From: UBA6109 sp964506465
GTDB lineage: Bacteria > Desulfobacterota > Syntrophia > Syntrophales > UBA6109
NCBI GenBank assembly: GCA_964506465.1
Contig: CAZDLM010000006.1
Span: 1 to 64,000 of the forward strand
Direction of reading: 5' to 3'
Length of the DNA: 64,000 nt
Both the position numbers and the translations under genes were made by a program. Below the pieces are notes generated by a model that was not told the DNA's origin, did not search any database, and saw only the letters and a list, made by a program, of their open reading frames with translations. Of the stretch, positions 37,528 to 46,128 are shown one piece after another (position 1 is the first letter of the stretch; each line of letters opens with the position of its first letter).

Positions 37528-38193
37528 ATGAACAGGGATCTTGCGATCGGGGTGCTGGTTTCCGGGAGCGGTTCGAATCTTCAATCCATCATCGATCACA
37601 TCGCGGCCGGCAAATTGTCCGCACGCATTGAGGTCGTCATCAGCAACAATCCCGGCGCATTCGGCGTGGAGAGGGCGAGAAGGCATCACATCCCCTGCTT
37701 CGTCGTGGATCACCGGAAATTCAAAACCCGTGAGGAATTCGATTGCGAGATGATCAGAATTCTTCACGACAGGAAGGTGGAGTTGGTCGTCCTGGCCGGT
37801 TTCATGCGGATTCTGACGCCGCGCTTCCTGGAGGCATTTCCCCTGCGGATCATGAACATCCACCCGGCGCTGCTGCCTTCCTTCCCCGGAACGCACGCCC
37901 AGCGTCAGGCGTTCGAGTTCGGAGTGAAGATTTCCGGATGCACCGTGCACTTTGTGGATAACGGGGTGGACACGGGGCCCATCATCATTCAAGCCGCGGT
38001 TCCTGTTTTGGACGGAGATACGGAAGACAGCCTGGCCGCCAGAATCCTGAAGGAAGAGCACCGCGTCTATCCTCAAGCCATTCAGTGGTACGCCGAGGGC
38101 AGTTTATCGGTCGAAGGCCGCAAAGTTCACCGGAGAGGAACGCGTTTTTCATCCGACGTCATCCTGCACCAGCCGCCCCTGGAAAGAATCTGA
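37528..38193 (+). CDS. purN: Phosphoribosylglycinamide formyltransferase
   Basis: Transfers a formyl group from 10-formyltetrahydrofolate to GAR. The 221-residue protein has VLVSGSGSNLQSII for phosphate binding and the active-site set Asn/His in IMNIHPALLPSFPG and Asp in HFVDNGVDTGPIIIQ. The C-terminal 15 residues (SSDVILHQPPLERI) extend slightly beyond the usual end. It is tightly linked to purM. Confidence 0.96.
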   Translation: MNRDLAIGVLVSGSGSNLQSIIDHIAAGKLSARIEVVISNNPGAFGVERARRHHIPCFVVDHRKFKTREEFDCEMIRILHDRKVELVVLAGFMRILTPRFLEAFPLRIMNIHPALLPSFPGTHAQRQAFEFGVKISGCTVHFVDNGVDTGPIIIQAAVPVLDGDTEDSLAARILKEEHRVYPQAIQWYAEGSLSVEGRKVHRRGTRFSSDVILHQPPLERI

Positions 38194-38230
38194 AATTCAG
38201 GGGTTCCATGCGTTCTTTTTTTGTGATCCT

Positions 38231-39718
38231 ATGAAGCGTATCTGCGACATAGCCGTCATCGGCAGAGACATGGCGTCATTGGTCGCTGCGATGATGTGTG
38301 CCCGATGGGGCAAGCGGACGATCCTCATCGCCGAACAAGGGCTTCCCTCCGATTACGAGCTTTCGGGATATCGATTCTCCGTCGACCCCACTCCGCTGAG
38401 CGGATTCGGCCCTTCTCAGACCTGCCTCAAATTACTGGCGGAGTTGGATCTCCCCCTGCCGGAAAGGTCCCGGCTGGAGAGACTGGATCCTGCCATGCAG
38501 GTGATTCTGCCAGGTTGCAGACTGGATCTTCCCGCCGACCGGGAAGCCCTCTGCGAAGAACTGCAGCGGGAATTTCCGCTGCTCGCGAATTCGTTTCGCC
38601 CATTCTTCTCCTCCATGCAGGATGCCGTCGATCTCTTCAATGACTGGACAAGATCCAACCCCCTGATCCGGCCGTCGTCGCTTCGTGAGGGCTTAAAACT
38701 CCTGAAACTGACCCCCAAATTGCTCAAGACAAGATTGGCCTTAATAAAAATGATGAGGCGTGTGGAAAGGAAAGCACCGTCCGTGAAACGGGTCCTGGAG
38801 GCCGAGCGCGTCATCTTCTCTCATATGCACGACGCGAGCCTGACAAACCTTTCCTCGGCGTACGCCTTCTGCATGCCTTGGCGGGGGCTGTACTACGCGG
38901 CCGGGGGACGCGGAAGCCTGATCGAATCGATGCAGAAGGCCTTTCAAGACATGGGAGGAGAAATCGTAAACGACTGTTCCATCGTGCGCATCCGCACGCT
39001 GGATGATAACGAGATTGACCTGAAGGCCGGTGACGACGTTGAAAAAATCCTGGCGGATCGGCTGATCGTCAGCACGAAATGGGAAAATCTTGCGATGATC
39101 CTTCTGACGGAGCGGAGATTTCAGCGTCTCGGGCGACGCCTGCGGAATGCCAGGATCGTCCGTTTTCCATTCACGATTCAAATGGGTGTGCGGGAGGCCG
39201 GCTTGCCGGAGAAACTGGCTCCACTGGCCGCATTCGTGAAGGACGAGAAAAAGAGCGTGATAGATCAAAACCTCATCTTTCTCCAGGTGAGCCGTCCGGG
39301 AGATCTGGAGCTTGCCCCTCCGGGAAAGCGTGCATTGAATGTGACTTTTTTTCTCCCGGAATCGCCCCTGCGTTTGACCAATGAGGAACTGCAGAGACAA
39401 ATCCTCTCCGAACTCGATCAACTCGATTCTTTCTTGCCTTTCCTGCGCGAGAATATCGATTACCTGGATATCGAGAAATCCATCGAACTTGCTCGACGTC
39501 ATCAAGAGGTGATCAACTCAAAGTACCAGATGAAGCCGAACCCCTTTCTCGGCATCAAGACGCTGACGAATAAGACGCCGTCGCCGCGCGTTTTTCTCAC
39601 GGGCGGACTGTTGCTGGCCGGTCTCGGATACGAAGGGGAAATCATGGCCGGCGTCCACAGCGCCCATGCGGCATTGGCTGATCAAGGAGGAGCTCATGAT
39701 GCTGCCCGGGCAGTATGA
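38231..39718 (+). CDS. Phytoene-desaturase-like FAD/NAD(P) oxidoreductase with altered nucleotide motif
   Basis: A 495-residue protein resembling amino-oxidase or phytoene-dehydrogenase-type flavoproteins. The N-terminal beta-alpha-beta unit is DIAVIGRDMASLVAAMMCARWGKRTILIAE, in which GxGxxG is replaced by GRDMAS at residues 11-16. The C-terminal FAD segment PRVFLTGGLLLAGLGYEGEIMAGVHSA is well kept, and WRGLYYAAGGRGSLIESMQKAF is the usual substrate-domain entry. The substrate is unknown. It overlaps the phosphofructokinase start by 23 bases. FAD binding may be non-standard or lost. Confidence 0.75.
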   Translation: MKRICDIAVIGRDMASLVAAMMCARWGKRTILIAEQGLPSDYELSGYRFSVDPTPLSGFGPSQTCLKLLAELDLPLPERSRLERLDPAMQVILPGCRLDLPADREALCEELQREFPLLANSFRPFFSSMQDAVDLFNDWTRSNPLIRPSSLREGLKLLKLTPKLLKTRLALIKMMRRVERKAPSVKRVLEAERVIFSHMHDASLTNLSSAYAFCMPWRGLYYAAGGRGSLIESMQKAFQDMGGEIVNDCSIVRIRTLDDNEIDLKAGDDVEKILADRLIVSTKWENLAMILLTERRFQRLGRRLRNARIVRFPFTIQMGVREAGLPEKLAPLAAFVKDEKKSVIDQNLIFLQVSRPGDLELAPPGKRALNVTFFLPESPLRLTNEELQRQILSELDQLDSFLPFLRENIDYLDIEKSIELARRHQEVINSKYQMKPNPFLGIKTLTNKTPSPRVFLTGGLLLAGLGYEGEIMAGVHSAHAALADQGGAHDAARAV

Positions 39719-41009
39719 TTTCACCATAGGAAATCTTGGAACGCGAAAGATCCGGTCGTCGGTGAGTGTCAGTTACTATACGCCGGATGACAAGCGAATG
39801 CTGTTCAATACCTATCTGAAGCATTTTGAAGATTTTCGGTCCAACGACGGTACGCCGCTTTGTCTGGAGGTGGCCGGGCCCAGGGAGTTCATTTTCTTCG
39901 AACCGTCGAAGACCAAGGCGGCCATTGTGACGTGCGGGGGGCTCTGCCCCGGGATCAACGATGTGATCCGGGCGATTGTGATGGAGTTGTATCATCGGTA
40001 CCGCGTGGCCAATATCATCGGGATCCGTTATGGCTTTCGCGGGCTTGTTCCCAAGTGCGGGCATCCCGTTGTGGAATTGAGTCCGGAAGGGGTCAAGGAC
40101 ATCCATACGCTCGGAGGCAGCATCCTCTCCTCCTCCCGCGGAAACCAGGATCCGGAGGAAATGGTCGATGCCCTCAAGCGCATGAATGTCGATATCCTGT
40201 TCTGCATCGGCGGGGACGGAACGATGCGCTGCGCAGAAATTCTCACCGCCGAAGTGGCGCGGCGGGGCCTGAGCATCAGTATCATCGGGATTCCGAAGAC
40301 GATTGACAACGATCTTCATCTCATCCAGAAGACTTTCGGGTTCGACACCGCCATCTCCGAATCTGTGCGGGTTCTGCAATGCGCCCACGCCGAAGCGAAA
40401 GGCGCCTATAACGGAATCGGACTCGTGAAAATCATGGGCAGACAGTCGGGGCATATTGCCTGCGGCGCCGCGCTGGCCCAGAATGACGTCAATTTCGTGC
40501 TCATCCCCGAAGTTCCGTTTGACCTGGATGGACCCAACGGCCTGCTGCAGTCGATACGGAAGCGGCTCGGCGAGCGGGGACATTCGGTCCTCCTCGTGGC
40601 CGAGGGCGCCGGTCAGGACCTCATGAGGAAGAAGGATCAGTCTGTGGAAAAGGATCCCTCGGGAAATGTCCGGCTCTTGGATATCGGCGTATTTCTGAAG
40701 GGCGCCATAGAGGCGTACTTCAAGTCCGTCGGGATGGATGTCAATCTGAAATACATCGATCCGAGCTATATGATTCGCAGCGTGCCGGCGAACGCGAGCG
40801 ACAGCATATACTGCGGCGCCTTGGGACAATATGCCGTTCACGCCGGGATGGCGGGAAAGACCGGCATGCTCGTAGCGATGATGAAAGACGAGTATGTTCA
40901 CGTCCCGCTCACCGTGGTCGGCTCCGGCATGAAAGTGGACCCCCATGGGAACATTTGGATGCGCGTCCTGGAATCCACGGGGCAACCGGCGTCTTTAACC
41001 AATCTCTAG
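39696..41009 (+). CDS. 6-phosphofructokinase, ATP-type glycine with PPi-type lysine signature
   Basis: Phosphorylates fructose 6-phosphate. The 437-residue protein has VTCGGLCPGINDVIRAIV, CIGGDGTMRCAEI (172-176 GGDGT) and GIPKTIDNDLHLIQKTFGFDTA (200-206 PKTIDND). In this superfamily Gly after GGD favours ATP, as in PfkA, while Lys before TIDND is shared by PPi enzymes and by the plant/trypanosome ATP group. The pair predicts a long-form ATP enzyme, but a PPi or mixed donor is possible. The ATG at 39696 has AGGAGG 5 bases upstream. Confidence 0.88.
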   Translation: MMLPGQYDFTIGNLGTRKIRSSVSVSYYTPDDKRMLFNTYLKHFEDFRSNDGTPLCLEVAGPREFIFFEPSKTKAAIVTCGGLCPGINDVIRAIVMELYHRYRVANIIGIRYGFRGLVPKCGHPVVELSPEGVKDIHTLGGSILSSSRGNQDPEEMVDALKRMNVDILFCIGGDGTMRCAEILTAEVARRGLSISIIGIPKTIDNDLHLIQKTFGFDTAISESVRVLQCAHAEAKGAYNGIGLVKIMGRQSGHIACGAALAQNDVNFVLIPEVPFDLDGPNGLLQSIRKRLGERGHSVLLVAEGAGQDLMRKKDQSVEKDPSGNVRLLDIGVFLKGAIEAYFKSVGMDVNLKYIDPSYMIRSVPANASDSIYCGALGQYAVHAGMAGKTGMLVAMMKDEYVHVPLTVVGSGMKVDPHGNIWMRVLESTGQPASLTNL

Positions 41010-41019
41010 GAAAAAGTGC

Positions 41020-41048
41020 TTGCAAATTCTATCTTTTTGGTTTATTCA
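41020..41048 (+). promoter_or_regulatory. Candidate rpmB promoter
   Basis: TTGCAA at 41020-41025, a 17-base spacer and TATTCA at 41043-41048, in the 68-base AT-rich gap between pfk and rpmB. Both boxes are imperfect. The stretch between is T-rich. Confidence 0.4.
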
Positions 41049-41077
41049 GCCCTATTCTTTTTTCGAGGAGTGCGGAA

Positions 41078-41275
41078 ATGGCAAGGACATGCGAGGTATG
41101 CGGAAAAAAACCCGTGGTCGGAAACCAGGTCAGCCACGCCAATAACAGGACCCGGCGGATATGGCATCCGAATCTTCAAAAAGTGCGCTGCGTGGATTCG
41201 GCGACCGGATCGACAAAGCGGATCAAGGTCTGCACCCGCTGCCTGAGATCCGGATTTGTCAAGAAGGCTTCTTAG
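41078..41275 (+). CDS. rpmB: 50S ribosomal protein L28, zinc-binding form
   Basis: A 65-residue ribosomal protein with CEVCGKKPVVGNQVSHANNRT at its start and VCTRCLRSGFVKKAS at its end. The four cysteines Cys5, Cys8, Cys52 and Cys55 make it the zinc-containing (C+) version. GAGGAG lies 7 bases before the ATG. A longer frame from 40955 overlaps pfk and is not used. A terminator follows 23 bases after the stop. It is not paired with rpmG here. Confidence 0.96.
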   Translation: MARTCEVCGKKPVVGNQVSHANNRTRRIWHPNLQKVRCVDSATGSTKRIKVCTRCLRSGFVKKAS

Positions 41276-41298
41276 CGCTTTTCGGCGCCATAAAAAAA

Positions 41299-41326
41299 CT
41301 GGGAACGTAGCGTTCCCGGTTTTTTT
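41299..41326 (+). terminator. Rho-independent terminator after rpmB
   Basis: CTGGGAACG and CGTTCCCGG pair around a TAG loop and a run of seven Ts follows. The arms are 9 bases with one wobble. Confidence 0.93.
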
Positions 41327-41358
41327 ATTCTTGTGAGGTATCCATCCTCTTCAGCCGG

Positions 41359-41784
41359 TCATGGTTTCGAAGGCCCCTTCCCCAGCGTCATCTTCTTAAG
41401 GTCCGCAAGCTTTATCTGAAAAGTCCCGTACTTGGTTGCGCCGTATGCCCGATGGTCCTTGTTGACGACAAGCTCGACACTGCCGCCATCCCGAAGCTTC
41501 GCCGCAGCATACAGCTTTCCGGATGAGAACCGGAAGAGAATCGATTCGATCTGCTCGAAGGAGACCGTATACAGTCCCTCTCCCCTCCTGCCCTCCAAAT
41601 ACGTTCCCCCTTCGATGCTGACATCCCTGCATTCGGTGGAGAAGTCCGTCTGATCAATAAAAACCGCCGTAAATTGTTTTGCGGGCTCGGGGATACGATC
41701 CGGAGGGGCATCTCCTTTGAGCGGCCCCATCGCCACAAGAAGCGGCAGCGACAAGAGCAAGACCATGATCCACGACTTCTTCAT
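41359..41784 (-). CDS. Secreted hypothetical protein
   Basis: A 141-residue protein with a clear signal peptide (KKSWIMVLLLSLPLLVAMG). The mature part has a beta-rich pattern: TAVFIDQTDFSTECRDVSIEGGTYL, YTVSFEQIESILF and TKYGTFQIKLADLKKMTLGKG. I do not recognise the family. It reads as one small domain, perhaps peripheral to the envelope. It is monocistronic, convergent with the rpmB terminator and divergent from recJ. Confidence 0.65.
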   Translation of the reverse strand: MKKSWIMVLLLSLPLLVAMGPLKGDAPPDRIPEPAKQFTAVFIDQTDFSTECRDVSIEGGTYLEGRRGEGLYTVSFEQIESILFRFSSGKLYAAAKLRDGGSVELVVNKDHRAYGATKYGTFQIKLADLKKMTLGKGPSKP

Positions 41785-42115
41785 GATACCCTCCTATTTC
41801 CCGTTCGAAATCGTCACGCAAGAAACCATGTGGCGCGAAACCGCCGCGCTCCCTCCACCGCCCACCCGCAAGGTGCATCCGGCGGCCGAATGAGGGCGGC
41901 CGGGACCGCAGAGTCATGGTGAAATATGCACTATCATTGCGGAGTTGAAAATTCAAGGATGAACATGCTCGGATTTCTTCCGTATTTGCATCAGTCGGCC
42001 CTGCTGCGGAAAACTGCGCTTGACACGAAAGCGATGATTGATATCATGCAAGCGCCGTGTTGGTTTCGCCGATTTTTTTCTGCGGACGGCATGAGTTCCG
42101 GAAAATCGAGGCTTC
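41785..42115. other. Intergenic region between the hypothetical gene and recJ
   Basis: About 330 bases with no credible gene. A short plus-strand frame at 41926-42168 overlaps the recJ start and has no domain or ribosome site. The region contains the recJ promoter candidate and, next to the secreted protein's start, a likely minus-strand ribosome site (GGAGGG reading leftward at about 41790-41795). I see no repeats. Confidence 0.6.
42020..42047 (+). promoter_or_regulatory. Candidate recJ promoter
   Basis: TTGACA at 42020-42025, a 16-base spacer and TATCAT at 42042-42047, about 69 bases upstream of the recJ ATG. The -35 is perfect and the -10 matches 4 of 6. Confidence 0.6.
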
Positions 42116-43879
42116 ATGACGCTAAAGGGATTATCCGCGGCCGGGTGGAATATCTCATCCGGCGATGATGTTCTGGAAGAAGACCTTGCTCGGCAATTTG
42201 GAATCGAACCGATCATCTCGCGTATCCTCATCGCCCGCGGCATCGTCCGCGACGATGAGGTGAAACATTTCCTCTGCCCTTCCATCAAGGACCTCTACAA
42301 TCCCTATCTCATGATGGACATGGAGCGCGGCGTCGAGCGCCTGCTGAGAGCCGTTTCCAACAAAGAAAAGATCATGATTTACGGAGACTACGATGCCGAC
42401 GGCATTACGTCCGTCGTGATCCTCCTGAAATTTCTTCAGGACGCCGGCGTCGACGCCTCCTACTATATCCCTCATCGCGTCTATGAAGGATACGGCCTGA
42501 ATCGGAGTGCCATCAGTCGATTCCAGTCAGAGGGCATTTCTCTTCTGATTACTGTCGATTGCGGGACGTCCGACCATGAGGAAATCGTTTACGCCAAGTC
42601 CATCGGCATTGATACGATTATCCTGGATCATCACGAGGTTCCCGACCCCCTGCCGGGAGCTGTCGCGCTCATCAATCCTCACCGCGGGGACTGCAATTTT
42701 CCTTTCAAGTCTCTTGCCGCCGTCGGCATCGTCTTCAATTTCCTGATCGCCCTTCGCGGCAGACTGCAGCGGGAGGGATTCTGGCGTGAAGGGCACTATC
42801 CCTACCTGCGCGGCTATCTTGACCTGGTGGCCCTGGGAACGCTGGGCGACCTTGTGCCCCTGCGGGATGAAAACCGCATCTTCGTAAAGATCGGGCTCGA
42901 ACTTCTTACAGGAGGGAAAAGAACCGGCATCCGGGCCCTGAAGACCGTCTGCGGCATTGACGACGATCAGGAAGTCGACACCTTCCGGGCTTCTTTCGGT
43001 TTGATTCCCAGGATCAACGCGGCAGGTCGGATCTCGTCTCCGGAGGATGCCGTGCGGCTCCTCGAGACCGACGATTGGGACCACGCGATCGATCTCGCGA
43101 AGCGTCTCGATGCGAACAATCGGAAGAGACAGGATATGGAAAAGGGCATTCTCAAGGAGATCACCGACAATATCGGAAAAGGGTCCTCCGGGTTAGAACT
43201 CTCGGGCGCTCTCGTCTTTTCATCCTCTTCCTGGCATCCGGGCGTCATCGGAATCGTCGCGGCCAGACTCGTTGAACGGTACAATCTTCCCGCCGTACTC
43301 ATCAGCCTGAAAGACGGGATCGGCAAGGGATCGGCCCGCAGCGTCGCCGGCTTCAACATCCATGACGGCCTGAAATGCTGCGCCTCGCACCTCGTCGCTT
43401 ACGGTGGACATCAGTATGCTGCGGGGATCGTGATTCGCGAGGAGGAGATCCCGGCGTTCAGCATGACGTTCAAGGACTTTGCACGCCGCGGCATCGATCC
43501 GGAACTGCGGCTCGGCAGAGTCAACATCGATGCCTGCTGCGAGTTCGGGGAAGTCGATGAGCGTCTGGTTTCGCAAATCCACCAGTTGGCGCCCTTCGGG
43601 GCGGCAAATCCGGAGCCTCTTCTCTGCGTCCGGAATGTGGAGATTGTTTCGACGTCGGTCGTCGGCAACAACCACCTACGGATGCGGATCTCTGCAGGTG
43701 GAACAGCCTGTAACGCGATCTGGTTCGGCAAGGGTCACCTCTTTCAATCGCTCTCGGAAGGCGTTCTCGTTGACGTCGTGTTTACACCACGGGTCCACTC
43801 CTGGAACGGGTCGAGCGAAATCCAACTGAAAGTGGCGGCCATCGCGCCGTCTTCAGCGGTTTCCTCAGCAGCCGGCTGA
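42116..43879 (+). CDS. recJ: Single-stranded-DNA-specific exonuclease RecJ
   Basis: A 5'-3' single-strand exonuclease in recombination and mismatch repair. The 587-residue protein carries the DHH-family motifs: YGDYDADGITS near residue 85, TVDCGTSDHEE near 145 and ILDHHEVPDPLP near 165. The DHHA1 domain near 300-400 includes SSSWHPGVIGIVAARL and a C-terminal OB domain (VRNVEIVSTSVVGNNHLRMRIS) completes it. The length is normal. Start by ATG at 42116. Confidence 0.96.
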   Translation: MTLKGLSAAGWNISSGDDVLEEDLARQFGIEPIISRILIARGIVRDDEVKHFLCPSIKDLYNPYLMMDMERGVERLLRAVSNKEKIMIYGDYDADGITSVVILLKFLQDAGVDASYYIPHRVYEGYGLNRSAISRFQSEGISLLITVDCGTSDHEEIVYAKSIGIDTIILDHHEVPDPLPGAVALINPHRGDCNFPFKSLAAVGIVFNFLIALRGRLQREGFWREGHYPYLRGYLDLVALGTLGDLVPLRDENRIFVKIGLELLTGGKRTGIRALKTVCGIDDDQEVDTFRASFGLIPRINAAGRISSPEDAVRLLETDDWDHAIDLAKRLDANNRKRQDMEKGILKEITDNIGKGSSGLELSGALVFSSSSWHPGVIGIVAARLVERYNLPAVLISLKDGIGKGSARSVAGFNIHDGLKCCASHLVAYGGHQYAAGIVIREEEIPAFSMTFKDFARRGIDPELRLGRVNIDACCEFGEVDERLVSQIHQLAPFGAANPEPLLCVRNVEIVSTSVVGNNHLRMRISAGGTACNAIWFGKGHLFQSLSEGVLVDVVFTPRVHSWNGSSEIQLKVAAIAPSSAVSSAAG

Positions 43880-43945
43880 TTCTCCGTCTCACCGCTATGG
43901 GCAGGACGGTGCGCATTCGGCACCGTTCTTCTTCCGAAAAACAGA

Positions 43946-43976
43946 AAAACCGGAGAGAATTTGTCTCCCCGGTTTT
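43946..43976. terminator. Bidirectional terminator between recJ and the AtpZ-like gene
   Basis: AAAACCGG pairs with CCGGTTTT, with an inner GAGA/TCTC extension across one mismatch. Ts follow on the plus strand, and As precede it so that the minus strand also reads Ts. The hairpin sits about 70 bases after recJ and 50 bases beyond the end of the convergent gene. Confidence 0.7.
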
Positions 43977-44026
43977 CTCAGAATGGGACGGTGCCGCCGC
44001 GCTGGGGGATCGATCCCGGAGCGGGT

Positions 44027-44260
44027 CTAGAGATCTTTTCTCTTCAGCCACGCTTCCTGGTAGAGCCTGCCGATACAGAGGAATATGGCCAGGAAAAACA
44101 AGCCCAGCATGAAGGTGGGCGACGTGTTCAGCTTCTGGTCCAGCCAGTATCCTGCATAGAGGAAGACAAAAGATGCGATGACGATCACGAAACCCCAGGC
44201 GCTCAGATGGAGAACCGTCGCGTAGGGGCTTTCCCTGTGTGTCTTGCTTGCCGTGACCAT
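44027..44260 (-). CDS. AtpZ/AtpI-family small membrane protein
   Basis: A 77-residue protein with two membrane spans: HLSAWGFVIVIASFVFLYAGYWLD and TFMLGLFFLAIFLCIGRLY. The connecting GYWLDQKLNTSPTF resembles the conserved loop of AtpZ/AtpI proteins, which are linked to assembly or cation supply of F-type ATP synthase. I used the ATG at 44260; an upstream in-frame start exists at 44284. It follows another small membrane gene. No ATP synthase gene is in the window, so the role is by family only. Confidence 0.72.
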   Translation of the reverse strand: MVTASKTHRESPYATVLHLSAWGFVIVIASFVFLYAGYWLDQKLNTSPTFMLGLFFLAIFLCIGRLYQEAWLKRKDL

Positions 44261-44288
44261 ACCCCTGCCTCCGAACGAAGACATCCCT

Positions 44289-44564
44289 TTAGCTGACGAC
44301 GGTCTTCACAACGTCGATCACGGGGGAAGTGAACAGGGCGACGAGAACCGTATACAGGGCAAAAGCCCCTACGGCCTCACCCAGATACATCCTGCTGTAC
44401 TTTACCTTCAGCGAGACGATGATGAGACCGCCGATGATCAGGCAGCCCAGCTGAAAATACGGGAAATTTCCCACCCCGGTCGCCGCAAACTCGGCGAAGC
44501 TGAAGGTTGCAGTCAACAGGACAACAACAGCCGCCAGAATCATGGTCGAAAACGTCTTTTTCAT
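44289..44564 (-). CDS. Small membrane protein upstream of the AtpZ-like gene
   Basis: A 91-residue protein with a signal-like first span (STMILAAVVVLLTATFSFAE) and two more hydrophobic stretches (FPYFQLGCLIIGGLIIVSLKV; GAFALYTVLVALFTSPVIDVV). I do not recognise it. The ATG at 44564 follows a GAGG-type site; a longer form from 44594 is possible. The pair of small membrane genes probably forms one transcript. Confidence 0.65.
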   Translation of the reverse strand: MKKTFSTMILAAVVVLLTATFSFAEFAATGVGNFPYFQLGCLIIGGLIIVSLKVKYSRMYLGEAVGAFALYTVLVALFTSPVIDVVKTVVS

Positions 44565-44620
44565 ATTGTGCTCCTCCCTTTTGCCGTGAGGCATCTTTCT
44601 TCATCTTTGCCATGTCTTAT

Positions 44621-44635
44621 GAAATTCGCGTGCCA
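44621..44635 (-). promoter_or_regulatory. Possible sigma-54 promoter for the small membrane gene pair
   Basis: On the minus strand TGGCAC (44635-44630), five bases, then TTTC (44624-44621) resembles TGGCAC-N5-TTGC. The conserved G of the -12 GC is missing, so it is a weak candidate. Confidence 0.25.
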
Positions 44636-44789
44636 GTTTTGCGGCGAAGGGCAGGATAGCATGCATCTATTGGATATAATGACAGATTATCGTTATGAAA
44701 AAAGAGGTGAACGTCCGGATCAGAGGGAGCTATTCCGTCGATGTTCAATGAAACGTTTAAAAGAATCGACCAGCGTTCTATGGATTCGT

Positions 44790-46049
44790 CTACTTCCACG
44801 TCCTTCGGTCGACCATGGGTTTATCACCTTCCCCAAGGGTGCCTTCCTCGACCCAGGCCACGCTGTCGATCCGCAACGAGCAGAGGGCGCGAAACTGTTC
44901 CTGGAACCTCCGCCCGGTTTCCTCGCGTTCGGAAGAAGGAACGGGTCCCTGCAGCAGAAAGGTCAGAGAATCCTCATGCGCGGAGCGCTCAACGACCATC
45001 TGAAATTTGAGGTCCGGGAAATACCCGGCCATTCTCTTCATCTGGCTCGGCGCAACGAACATCCCCCGGACCTTTACGGCATCGCCGATTCTGCCCGCAA
45101 TGCCGTCCAATCTTAAGGAAGTGCGGCCGCACGCGCACTCCGTTTCGATCAGACGCGACAGATCGCCTGTCCCGAATCGGAAGAGGAAGAAGATGTCGTT
45201 CAGGCGGGTCACGACGATCTCGCCGTATTCGCCCGGCCCCACCCTCTTTCCCGTTGTCGGATCGACGATTTCCACATAGACTTCCTCGCAGAGATGCCAG
45301 CCATTCCTCTGCCGGCATTCAAACGCGATATCGCCGACTTCCGTTGCCCCGTACATTTGATAGGTTTCAATGCCATACTGCGACTCAAAGATGCTGCGAA
45401 GCTTCGGATCGAGCGGTTCCGCCGCGAAACAGGCCCTGCGGAGACGGAAGTCTTTTTGAAAATCGTGTCCCAGTTCTTCCGCCTTGCGAATCACGGACAT
45501 CAGAAAACTGGGTGTTCCCGTATACGCCGTAACGCCGAGATCCTTGATCAGTTGAACCTGAATCTGGGTGCCGGAGGTGCCGGCGGGGACGACGGTCGCT
45601 CCGAGCCTGCGAAGGGCATCGTGAAACGTCAGGCCCGCGGCGACGAGGTGATAGGAGAAGGCGTTGAGAACGATGTCGCCGCGGCGGATCCCGGCGGCAA
45701 AATAGGCCCGGGCCCAGAGGGGATCCCGTTGTCCGAGATGCGGTTCATAGACGGGCCCGGGCGACGTAAAGATGCGGTCGATGCTCTTCCGGCGGTCGCA
45801 GAAGCCCCCGTAAGGCGGCTCGGAGGCCTCCAGCTCGACTACTCTTTCGCGGGACAATACCGGCAGCTTCTCGAGATCCGCGAGGCCGGCGAAATCGCCT
45901 GGCGTGAGATCCCTCTCGTCCATCATCTTCTTTACAAGACGAGATCTTTGATACCCCTTCCTGAGCATCTCCCGCAGACGTTCCTCCTGCGACGCAAGCC
46001 GTTCGTCCCGATTTCTGTCCTCCCTGCTGTCGAACCCGATCTTCTTCAT
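44790..46049 (-). CDS. PaaK-like acyl/aryl-CoA ligase (phenylacetate-CoA ligase family)
   Basis: A 419-residue adenylate-forming protein of the phenylacetate-CoA ligase or coenzyme F390 synthetase group. In place of the usual glycine/threonine-rich P-loop it reads RIFTSPGPVYEPHLG. The adenylation core is clear: TGTPSFLMSVIRKAEELG, FAAEPLDPKLRSIFESQYGIETYQMYGATEVGDIAFEC, then FRFGTGDLSRLIE and the C-terminal GRTSLRLDGIAGRIGDAVKVRGMFVAP. It is the last gene of the liv cluster. Likely substrates are aromatic or other carboxylic acids imported by the transporter. Confidence 0.86.
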   Translation of the reverse strand: MKKIGFDSREDRNRDERLASQEERLREMLRKGYQRSRLVKKMMDERDLTPGDFAGLADLEKLPVLSRERVVELEASEPPYGGFCDRRKSIDRIFTSPGPVYEPHLGQRDPLWARAYFAAGIRRGDIVLNAFSYHLVAAGLTFHDALRRLGATVVPAGTSGTQIQVQLIKDLGVTAYTGTPSFLMSVIRKAEELGHDFQKDFRLRRACFAAEPLDPKLRSIFESQYGIETYQMYGATEVGDIAFECRQRNGWHLCEEVYVEIVDPTTGKRVGPGEYGEIVVTRLNDIFFLFRFGTGDLSRLIETECACGRTSLRLDGIAGRIGDAVKVRGMFVAPSQMKRMAGYFPDLKFQMVVERSAHEDSLTFLLQGPVPSSEREETGRRFQEQFRALCSLRIDSVAWVEEGTLGEGDKPMVDRRTWK

Positions 46050-46128
46050 CTCGACTCCTTCTCTTCCGCAGACCCCTGCTGCCGCCTTCCCAGACCAATC
46101 AAGAAAGCCGGATACCAGGCCCCCGATG

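Noticed and set aside
41926..42168. 80-residue plus-strand frame upstream of recJ
   Set aside because: Overlaps the recJ start and contains its promoter. No plausible ribosome site or similarity.
44695..44751. 18-codon plus-strand ORF (MKKEVNVRIRGS) after a TATAAT-like box
   Set aside because: No ribosome site or -35 box and no context to support a peptide gene.
44617..44799. 60-residue minus-strand frame between the PaaK-like gene and the small membrane pair
   Set aside because: No ribosome site, no domain and composition unlike the neighbouring genes. Treated as intergenic.
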